Source: Saccharothrix tamanrassetensis
GTDB lineage: Bacteria > Actinomycetota > Actinomycetes > Mycobacteriales > Pseudonocardiaceae
NCBI RefSeq assembly: GCF_014203665.1
Contig: NZ_JACHJN010000010.1
Coordinates: 1-64,000 of the forward strand
DNA length: 64,000 nt
Reading direction: 5' to 3'
The notes beneath the pieces are model-generated. The model made no database searches. It was not told where the DNA came from and was given only the letters and a program-made list of their open reading frames with translations. A program made the position numbers and the translations under genes. Of the stretch, positions 18,072 to 24,960 are shown one piece after another; position 1 is the first letter of the stretch, and every line of letters begins with the position of its first letter.

Positions 18072-20093
18072 TCAGGCCGCCAGTGCGGCGGGCCGGGTGA
18101 CGACGGGCAGGCCCATCGCCCGCGCGTACAGCGACTCGAAGGTCTCCAGGGTGGACTCGATGGCGTGCGACGCGATCAGCTCACTGCTGGCCGCCCCCAT
18201 CCGCGCGGTGACCGACGGGTCGGAGATGACCGAGTGCAGGCGGTCCGCCAGGCCGGACACGTCGCCGGGGGTGAACAGCCAGCCGTTGCGGCCGGGCCTG
18301 CACAGGTGCGGCAGGGCCATGGCGTCGGCGACCACGACGGGCTTGCCGGCGGCCATCGCCTCCATGGTGGCCAGGCTCTGCAACTCGGCGATGCCGGGCA
18401 TGCAGAACAGGTCCGCGCCGGTGTAGGCGTCCAGCAGCTCCTCCTCGCCCACGAAACCCCGGAAGCGGACGCGGTCGCCGATGCCGAGGTCGCGGGCCAG
18501 CAGCTCCCACTCGGCGCGGCACGAGCCGTCGCCCACGATGTCGGCGTGCAGCCGGGGCACCAGGGCCACCGCGCGGAGCAGTTCGTCGACCCGCTTCTCC
18601 TCGTCCAGCCGGCCCACGAACAGCACGGTCGGCGCGTCATTGGTGCGGACCTGCCTGCGCAGGCGGTAGCGGTCGATGTCGATGCCGCACGAGACCGGGA
18701 TCGCGCGGGCCGGGAACCCGTTGTCGTGCAGCAGCCGCACGGCGCGCGGGGTCGGGGCGGTGACCACGTCGGCCAGGCCGAACACCCGCGTCAGGTCGCG
18801 CCACGCCCAGCGGGACGCAACGCCCTGCAACCACGCCGGGACGTGCGCGTGGCCGAACAGGTTCTCCGGCATGAAGTGGTTGGTGGCCACCGTCGGGATG
18901 CCCATCTCCGCCGCCTGCCGCAGCACGTACCGGCCGACCACGAAGTGCGCCTGGACGTGCACCAGGTCCGGCTTCAGGTCGGTGAGCAGCGCCCGCACGT
19001 CCTTGCCCACCTGCCACGGCAGGCCCACCCGGAACGTGCGGTGGAACGGCGTCCGGTGCGACCGCAGCCGGTGGACGGTGATGCCGTCGACGTGCTCGGT
19101 GCGGGCCTTGCCGTCCGGGTCGACGGCGATCACGTGCACGTCGTGGTCACGGCCGGCGAGGCCGGCGGCCAGCCGGTGGGCGAACCGGGCCGCGCCGTTG
19201 ACGTCCGGGGGGAACGTCTCCGCGGCGATCACGATCCGCATGGCGCGTCCGTCGTTCACTGTGTTCTCCGATCTGGTGGGTGCAGGAAGGTCTTGCTTGC
19301 GGGCCAGCACCGCCACGCCGCCGATCGCGACGGCGGCGCAGGCCAGTTCGGCCAGGGCGACGGGCCCGGTGGTCCGGGTGGCCTCGCCGAGCAGCCCCGC
19401 GCCGATGCCGACGGCGACGAGCGGGTCGACCACGGTGAGGCAGGCCACCGCCAGGTGCGGCGGCCCACTGGCATAGGCGTGCTGGATGAACCAGCCGCCG
19501 ACGAGCAGGGCGACGGCGATGCCCGCCGCCGAGAGCCCGGTGGTCAGGTCGACCGCGCCCTGCTGGACGTCCTGGGACACCGAGCGCATGAGCACCGAGA
19601 CGTAGCCGTAGGCGACACCGCCCGCCGCGCCGAAGCCCAGCGCCCGCAGGGCCGGCTTGGTCGCGAGGGTGCCGAGCAGGCCGGGAGCGGCGATCAGGCC
19701 GAGCACGAGCAGGCCGGCGTTCAGCTCGGCGTCCGGCCCGACCGGGGTGGCCGTGGCGCTGCCCGCCGCGAGGAACACGAACGCGCCGACCGCGAACGTG
19801 GTCAGCGCCACGGCCGGCAGCTCGCGGCGGCGGCCGTCGAGCACGGCGGTGATGCCGATCGCGAGGACGCCGACGGGCTGCACGACGCTCAGCGGCGCCA
19901 TGCCCAGCGCCACCGCGTGCACCCCGGCACCGACGACGAGCAGCACCAGACCGGCCAGCCAGCGGGGGCGGCGCAGCAGGTCGAGCACGTGCAAGGTGCC
20001 CTCGGTGGCGCTGACGGCGTCGTGCTGGAGGCGTGCCGCGAACGCGAAGAACGCGGCGCCCACCACGGCGAGCAGGATCGCGAGCCAGGTCAC
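18072..20093 (-). CDS. DMT/EamA-like transporter fused to GT4 glycosyltransferase
   Basis: One uninterrupted frame of 673 codons. Residues 1-284 form a ten-helix drug/metabolite-transporter-like membrane domain (WLAILLAVVGAAFFAFAARL through PVALAELACAAVAIGGVAVL). Residues about 285-673 are a complete GT4 glycosyltransferase: start-like MRIVIAAETFPPDVNGAARF, GRLDEEKRVDELLRA, and the E-x7-E motif in AELQSLATMEAMAAGKP. There is no stop between them, only a linker APTRSENTVNDGRA. A glycosyltransferase could also begin internally at the ATG at 19241, but its ribosome-binding site is poor. The GTG at 20093 overlaps the DUF998 stop. A flippase-like domain tied to a sugar transferase suggests coupled export and glycosylation; this is inference. 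Confidence 0.75.
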   Translation of the reverse strand: MTWLAILLAVVGAAFFAFAARLQHDAVSATEGTLHVLDLLRRPRWLAGLVLLVVGAGVHAVALGMAPLSVVQPVGVLAIGITAVLDGRRRELPAVALTTFAVGAFVFLAAGSATATPVGPDAELNAGLLVLGLIAAPGLLGTLATKPALRALGFGAAGGVAYGYVSVLMRSVSQDVQQGAVDLTTGLSAAGIAVALLVGGWFIQHAYASGPPHLAVACLTVVDPLVAVGIGAGLLGEATRTTGPVALAELACAAVAIGGVAVLARKQDLPAPTRSENTVNDGRAMRIVIAAETFPPDVNGAARFAHRLAAGLAGRDHDVHVIAVDPDGKARTEHVDGITVHRLRSHRTPFHRTFRVGLPWQVGKDVRALLTDLKPDLVHVQAHFVVGRYVLRQAAEMGIPTVATNHFMPENLFGHAHVPAWLQGVASRWAWRDLTRVFGLADVVTAPTPRAVRLLHDNGFPARAIPVSCGIDIDRYRLRRQVRTNDAPTVLFVGRLDEEKRVDELLRAVALVPRLHADIVGDGSCRAEWELLARDLGIGDRVRFRGFVGEEELLDAYTGADLFCMPGIAELQSLATMEAMAAGKPVVVADAMALPHLCRPGRNGWLFTPGDVSGLADRLHSVISDPSVTARMGAASSELIASHAIESTLETFESLYARAMGLPVVTRPAALAA

Positions 20094-20710
20094 GACCGGG
20101 CCTCCCGTCGGGCGACGGCGGCGGCCAGCGCGAACAGCAGGCCGTAGAGCAGGGCGAACAGCACGCGTTCGAAAAGACCGAGCAGCACGGCCCCCTGGTA
20201 GGTGAGCGTCACGTGGCTCACCATGAATGCCACCGAGGTGATCCCCGCGGCGACCGAAAAACGACGCACCGAAGTACTGGAAATGAACCGACGGGAAATC
20301 AGCCAACCCGCGAGCGGCAGGCTCGCGAACATCACGGCCCCCGCGTAGCGGTGCACCGCGCCGGAGAACGAGGTGGGCGTCCCGGTCGGGTCGGTGGGGA
20401 ACACGGCGGCCACGGTGAGGCCGGCGGCCCACAGGCCCATCAGCACGGTGGCCGGTCCCCGCCTGGGCAGACCGCGTCGGACCAGGACCGCGAGGAGCGC
20501 GACGGAGGCCGCGGCGAGCGACAGCGCGGTGACCGCCAGCAGCCCGCTGCCGTTGGCGACGAAGATGTAATCGCTGATGGTGTGGCTGATCGGGCTAAGC
20601 TCGCCGACCGACGCCACGTGCAGGTAAACAATCGGGAACAGCGACAGGACAAGGCCCGCAACAGCCAGCGGCAGCACCGCCGCCGGTCTTTTCCCCCGTA
20701 TCTCCGTCAC
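20090..20710 (-). CDS. DUF998 integral membrane protein
   Basis: 206 residues with six hydrophobic segments, starting LPLAVAGLVLSLFPIVYLHV. The pattern PISHTISDYIF, FPTDPTG and HRYAGAVMFASLPLAGW is typical of DUF998 proteins, whose function is unknown. It is upstream of and overlaps (GTGA) the transporter-glycosyltransferase ORF, so the two are probably co-translated. The 3' half has more A-rich codons than its neighbours. Confidence 0.8.
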   Translation of the reverse strand: MTEIRGKRPAAVLPLAVAGLVLSLFPIVYLHVASVGELSPISHTISDYIFVANGSGLLAVTALSLAAASVALLAVLVRRGLPRRGPATVLMGLWAAGLTVAAVFPTDPTGTPTSFSGAVHRYAGAVMFASLPLAGWLISRRFISSTSVRRFSVAAGITSVAFMVSHVTLTYQGAVLLGLFERVLFALLYGLLFALAAAVARREARS

Positions 20711-20847
20711 GGGGAAATCCTGTCCGCCGAACGGGGTCGGAAACTATCCGGATTGCCCCCTAGGCAACCCTGAGGTGTCCCCGACCGGAGGGGTGGGGCT
20801 GACCCCACCACCGGGCCCGGGGGAGGCACACCTTAGGCTCTGCCGTC

Positions 20848-21780
20848 GTGAGCTCGCGTCCCCGACAACCCGCCGTGGAAGTGTCGGGGCTGGTCAAGAA
20901 ATACGGCTCCGTGGTCGCGGTGGACGGGCTCGACCTGGTCGTCGAGCGAGGCTCCGTGCTGGCCCTGCTCGGACCCAACGGGGCCGGCAAGACGACCACC
21001 GTCGAGGTGTGCGAGGGGTTCCGGCGCGCCGACGGCGGTTCGGTGCGGGTGCTGGGATCGGACCCGCGTTCGCCGGACCTGCGCGCCCGGGTCGGCGTGA
21101 TGCCGCAGGGCGGCGGCGGGTATCCCGGCGTGCGGGCCGACGAGATGCTGCGGCTGGTGGCCGCCTGCGCGGCGCGGCCGTTGGACCCGGCTTGGCTGTT
21201 GGACGTGCTGGGGCTCTCCGGGGTGGGCCGCACCCCCTACAAGCGGTTGTCCGGCGGGCAGCAGCAACGGCTGTCGCTGGCCTGCGCGCTGGTCGGGCGA
21301 CCAGAGCTGGTGTTCCTCGACGAGCCGACGGCCGGCATGGACCCGCAGGCGCGGCGCCTGGTGTGGGAGCTGGTCGGCGCGCTGCGGTCGGACGGGGTGA
21401 GCGTGCTGCTCACCACGCACCTGATGGACGAGGCCGAGGCGCTGGCCGACGCCGTGGTGATCATGGACGGCGGCCGGGTCGTCGCCGCCGGCACGCCCGC
21501 GGAGCTGACCTCGCCACACGCCGACGACCAGCAGCTGCGGTTCCGCGCCCGACCCGGGTTGGACCTGTCGTTGCTGACCGGAGCCCTGCCGGAGGGGCTG
21601 CGCGTGCGCGAGGCGTCCCGCGGCACGTACCTGGTGCAGGGACGGATCGACCCCCAGGTGGTGTCCACGGTGACGTCGTGGTGCGCCCAGCAGGGGGTGC
21701 TGGCGGAGGAGCTGACGGTGGCACGGCGCAGTCTCGAGGACGTGTTCCTCGATCTGACGGGACGGGAGTTGCGGTCGTGA
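20848..21780 (+). CDS. ABC transporter ATP-binding protein (DrrA-like)
   Basis: 310 residues. Walker A is GPNGAGKTTT, the signature LSGGQQQRL, Walker B LVFLDEPTAGMD and the switch His is in LLTTHLMDEAEAL. The family exports lipids or drugs; the conserved place beside ctaA and mptB/sufR matches mycobacterial Rv1456c-Rv1458c. The GTG at 20848 has no ribosome-binding site, and TAGGCT at 20834-20839 lies eight bases before it, so the message may be leaderless. It overlaps the permease by four bases. Confidence 0.9.
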   Translation: MSSRPRQPAVEVSGLVKKYGSVVAVDGLDLVVERGSVLALLGPNGAGKTTTVEVCEGFRRADGGSVRVLGSDPRSPDLRARVGVMPQGGGGYPGVRADEMLRLVAACAARPLDPAWLLDVLGLSGVGRTPYKRLSGGQQQRLSLACALVGRPELVFLDEPTAGMDPQARRLVWELVGALRSDGVSVLLTTHLMDEAEALADAVVIMDGGRVVAAGTPAELTSPHADDQQLRFRARPGLDLSLLTGALPEGLRVREASRGTYLVQGRIDPQVVSTVTSWCAQQGVLAEELTVARRSLEDVFLDLTGRELRS

Positions 21781-22556
21781 GCGGCTTCGCACCCGGCACG
21801 TTCACACCGGCACCCGGACGGGGCCGGCTGGGACGGATGCTGTGGGCGCAGACCCGCACCGAAGCCGTGCTGACCCTGCGCAACGGCGAGCAGGTCCTGC
21901 TGACCGTGCTGATCCCGGTCGCGCTGCTGGTGGCGTTGAGCCTGATGTCGGTGGTGCCGATGCCGGAGCCCCGCGTCGGGTCGGCGGTGGCGCGGATCCT
22001 CGCGCTGGCGGTGATCTCGTCCGCGTTCACCGGGCAGGCCATCGCGTTGGGGTTCGACCGGCGGTACGGGGTGTTGAAGCGGCTGGCCGCCACCGCGTTG
22101 CCGCGCTGGCTGCTGGTGGCGGGACGCGTCGCCGCCGGGTTCGCCGTGGTCGCGGTGCAGGTGGTGATCCTGTGCGTGACCGCGCTGCTGCTGGGCTGGC
22201 AGCCGCCCACGGCAGCGGGTGCCCTGTGGGCCGTCGTGCTGCTGGTGCTGGGCACGTTGTCGTTCGGCGCGTTGGGCGTGCTCCTCGGCGGGGCGCTGCG
22301 GGCCGAGATCGTGTTGGCGCTGGCCAACATCGCGTGGTTCCTGCTGCTGCTGGTCGGCGGGGTGGCGCTCGGCGTGGACGGCCTGCCCTCCTGGCTGGTG
22401 ACGGTGGTCGAACTGCTGCCCTCGGCCGCGCTGGCGGAGGGGTTGCAGAGCGCCCTCGTCGACGGCAGCGCGCCGGGGGTCCGGCCGGTGCTGGTGTTGA
22501 TCGCGTGGGGTGTGGCGGCGGGCACGCTCGCCTCGCGGACCACCAAGCTCGGCTAG
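21777..22556 (+). CDS. ABC transporter permease (ABC-2 type)
   Basis: 259 residues with six hydrophobic spans, from VLLTVLIPVALLVALSLMSV to PVLVLIAWGVAAGTLA, a normal ABC-2 permease half. Starts with GTG overlapping the ATPase stop (GTGA), so the two subunits are coupled. The substrate cannot be told from sequence. Closely followed by ctaA, which may indicate a link to heme or membrane assembly. Confidence 0.88.
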   Translation: MSGFAPGTFTPAPGRGRLGRMLWAQTRTEAVLTLRNGEQVLLTVLIPVALLVALSLMSVVPMPEPRVGSAVARILALAVISSAFTGQAIALGFDRRYGVLKRLAATALPRWLLVAGRVAAGFAVVAVQVVILCVTALLLGWQPPTAAGALWAVVLLVLGTLSFGALGVLLGGALRAEIVLALANIAWFLLLLVGGVALGVDGLPSWLVTVVELLPSAALAEGLQSALVDGSAPGVRPVLVLIAWGVAAGTLASRTTKLG

Positions 22557-22601
22557 ACCCGCCCGAGTCCTCTCAGGAAGCGGTACTTACCATCGGTAGC
22601 C

Positions 22602-23543
22602 GTGCCCAACTGGTTCACCGGTCCGCTCGTCAGGCTCCAGCGCGCGTTCGCCATCGCGGTGGTGATCGCCGAGGCGGGGATCGCGGTCACCGGGTCCGTG
22701 GTGCGGGTCACCGGGTCCGGCCTGGGATGCCCCACCTGGCCCGAGTGCGTCGCCGGGAGCCTGGTCCCGGTCGAACACCCCGAGGTCGCACCGCTGCACC
22801 AGTGGGTCGAGTTCGGCAACCGGACGCTGACCGGCGTGGTCGGCATCATCGCCGCGCTCTGCGTGCTGTCGGCGTGGTACGACCGGCCCCGACGGGCCCG
22901 CGTGCTCAAGCTGGCGTTGATCCAGTTCGGCGGCGTGGTGCTGCAGGCCGTCATCGGCGGGTCGCTGGTGCTGACCGGACTGCTGTGGTGGACGGTCAGC
23001 ATCCACATGCTGGTGTCCATGGTGCTGGTGTGGGCGGCCGTGCTGCTCGTCGCCTCGTTGCGGGAGGGCGACCTGCCGGCGGTGCCGGTGGTCTCCCGGA
23101 ACGCCATGCGGCTGCAGGTCGTGCAGGCCGCGGTGCTGGGGCTGCTGATGCTGGCCGGGACGTTCGTCACGGCCGCCGGACCGCACGCGGGCGACTCGGC
23201 GACCCCTCGGCTGGGACTGCCGGTGCCGGTGCTGGCCCAGGTCCACGCCGACCTGCTGTTCCTGTTCCTCGGCATGGTGGTGGCGCTGGGGTTCGTGCTC
23301 GGTCGCCACGCGCGGCGGGCCTACCTGGTCCTCGTGGCGGCGGTGCTCGCGCAGGGGGCGGTCGGCATGGTGCAGTACTGGACCGGCGTGCCCGAGGTGC
23401 TGGTGTCGGTCCACGTGCTGGGGGCCGGGGTCGTCGTCATCGCGACCGCCAACCTGTGGACCGCCACCCGCGTCCGGCCTCACCTGGACGAGGTGGGCCT
23501 GCGGTCCCAGACGGCCGGCAGCTCGGTCGCCAGCCACGTGTAG
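22602..23543 (+). CDS. ctaA: Heme A synthase (COX15/CtaA family)
   Basis: 313 residues, eight membrane spans. Heme-ligand histidines fall in HQWVEFGNRTLTG, VSIHMLVSM, AQVHADLLFLF and VSVHVLGAG, and the external-loop cysteine pair is in GLGCPTWPEC. It oxidises heme O to heme A for cytochrome aa3; the heme O synthase ctaB is 15 kb away. GTG start with TACCAT at 22588-22593, eight bases upstream, so possibly leaderless. Its last 64 bases overlap the convergent MarR/GbsR gene. Confidence 0.93.
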   Translation: MPNWFTGPLVRLQRAFAIAVVIAEAGIAVTGSVVRVTGSGLGCPTWPECVAGSLVPVEHPEVAPLHQWVEFGNRTLTGVVGIIAALCVLSAWYDRPRRARVLKLALIQFGGVVLQAVIGGSLVLTGLLWWTVSIHMLVSMVLVWAAVLLVASLREGDLPAVPVVSRNAMRLQVVQAAVLGLLMLAGTFVTAAGPHAGDSATPRLGLPVPVLAQVHADLLFLFLGMVVALGFVLGRHARRAYLVLVAAVLAQGAVGMVQYWTGVPEVLVSVHVLGAGVVVIATANLWTATRVRPHLDEVGLRSQTAGSSVASHV

Positions 23544-23953
23544 AGGTCGTCCACGGTCCGCAGGCGCAGCGCGCGCTCCGGGTCACCGCTCAGCAGGCGC
23601 ATCCCCGACTCGGTCAGCTCGCGGACGCTGATCAGGGCGTCCAGCTTGCGCTGCACGAGGTCGGCCCACTTCTTCTCGTTGATCCGGTACTGCGCCGCCT
23701 GCCGGCCGCGCCGCGTGCGCTTGGTCACCAGGCCCTCGTTGACCAGGAACTTCAGGTTCGTGGAGATCGAGCCGCTGGACGCCTCCAACTCCTGGGACAG
23801 CTCCGCGGCCGTCCGCTCGGACGGCAGGCACACCAGCAGGTAGCCGAGGATGCGACCGCCGATCAGCGGGATGCCCTCCTCGGCGAAGTGCGCGGCGAAC
23901 CGCTCGATCCACGCTGACAGCCGGGTCTCGCGTCCGACGCCCACCCGTCCCAC
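23480..23953 (-). CDS. GbsR/MarR-family transcriptional regulator
   Basis: 157 residues. The helix-turn-helix region is SERTAAELSQELEASSGSIS followed by TNLKFLVNEGLVTKRTRRGR, as in GbsR-like MarR proteins (N-terminal helix GIPLIGGRILGYLLVC). GTG start at 23953, preceded by an AGGGGG sequence. It is 37 bp downstream of the conservon gene cvnC in the same direction, occupying the place normally held by the conservon GTPase. Its 3' end overlaps ctaA by 64 bp, so the two mRNAs can pair. Confidence 0.85.
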   Translation of the reverse strand: MGRVGVGRETRLSAWIERFAAHFAEEGIPLIGGRILGYLLVCLPSERTAAELSQELEASSGSISTNLKFLVNEGLVTKRTRRGRQAAQYRINEKKWADLVQRKLDALISVRELTESGMRLLSGDPERALRLRTVDDLYTWLATELPAVWDRRPTSSR

Positions 23954-23990
23954 CCCCTGCTTCGGTCGACACTGAAGCCATAGTAGGCAG

Positions 23991-24509
23991 TCAGAGGCGC
24001 CGGAGGCCGGCCAACACGCGCTCCATGAGGCCGAGATCGGGTTGTTCGCCGTCGGCGGACGCGGACTCGTGCACGTCGATCAGGCCGCGTTCGGCCATGT
24101 CGCCCAGCAGGACCTTGGCCACGCCCAGCGGCAGCCGGAGCAGGGCGGCGACCTCCGCGACCGAGCGCGGGTGGTCCACCAGGCCGATGACCTCGTGGTA
24201 CTCCGACTCCAGGGCGCCCGGCTGGTCCCGGCCGACCGCCGAGACGAGCGTCTCGACCTCCAGCTGGAGCGACGACGTGGTCCGGCCGCCCGTCCACGAG
24301 TAGGCCCGCACGATCGACGCAGCCTCCTCGCGCGGGAAGCCGAAGTCCGCCTCCTCGTCCTGGAATGCCTGGTGCGGACGGGTCGGCTGGTCCTCCGGGT
24401 CCGGCTCCGGGCGGCGTTCCGCCCTGCGCCGGCCGGACCCGGAGCCCAGGCTGAAACCGTTGAGCAGATCGGCGAACGTCTGCTCGACGGGCTCGTCGTC
24501 CTGGCTCAT
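23991..24509 (-). CDS. Conservon protein CvnC (DUF742)
   Basis: 172 residues. The N-terminal half is charged and disordered; the C-terminal DUF742 domain has SIVRAYSWTGGRT, then a winged-helix-like SVAEVAALLRLPLGVAKVLL and DMAERGLIDVH. ATG 24509 is preferred to GTG 24515 because GTGAGG at 24523-24518 is correctly spaced to it. In streptomycetes CvnC acts with CvnA, B and D in a membrane signalling complex. Here it follows cvnB after 7 bp. Confidence 0.88.
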   Translation of the reverse strand: MSQDDEPVEQTFADLLNGFSLGSGSGRRRAERRPEPDPEDQPTRPHQAFQDEEADFGFPREEAASIVRAYSWTGGRTTSSLQLEVETLVSAVGRDQPGALESEYHEVIGLVDHPRSVAEVAALLRLPLGVAKVLLGDMAERGLIDVHESASADGEQPDLGLMERVLAGLRRL

Positions 24510-24516
24510 GACCACC

Positions 24517-24960
24517 TCACGCCGACGGGCGGGCCATCATCCGTTTCGCCCCGTGCAGCTGCGCGCGCAGCTCGGGGGTGAGCAGCTGTCCCACCTGTTC
24601 CACCACCACGGTCATCTCGTAGGCCACCTGGCCGACGTCGGCGTCCGGCGCGGCCAGCACCGCCAGGCAGGAACCGTCCCTGATCGACATCAGCAGCATG
24701 ATGCCGTACTGCATCTCGATCACCGAGCGCAGCACGCCGCCGCCGTCGAAGCAGCGCGCGGCCGACTCGGTGAGGCTGGCGACCCCCGCCGCGATCGCGG
24801 ACAGCTGCTCCGCCCGGTCCTCGGGCAGACCGTTGGACGCGGTGAGCAGCAAGCCGTCCACGGAGATCACCACGGCATGGGCGACACCGGGCACCCGTTC
24901 GGCGAAGTTGCTCACCAGCCAGCCGAACCGGTCCACCTGCCGTGACCTCTGCCCGCTCAT
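24517..24960 (-). CDS. Conservon protein CvnB (roadblock/LC7 domain)
   Basis: 147 residues, a single roadblock/LC7 fold (FGWLVSNFAERVPGVAHAVV, VISVDGLLLTASNGL, AVLAAPDADVGQVAYEM). Roadblock proteins modulate small GTPases of the MglA/Ras-like class. Start overlaps the cvnA stop (ATGA). Its usual partner CvnD, a GTPase, is not found in the window. Confidence 0.9.
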   Translation of the reverse strand: MSGQRSRQVDRFGWLVSNFAERVPGVAHAVVISVDGLLLTASNGLPEDRAEQLSAIAAGVASLTESAARCFDGGGVLRSVIEMQYGIMLLMSIRDGSCLAVLAAPDADVGQVAYEMTVVVEQVGQLLTPELRAQLHGAKRMMARPSA

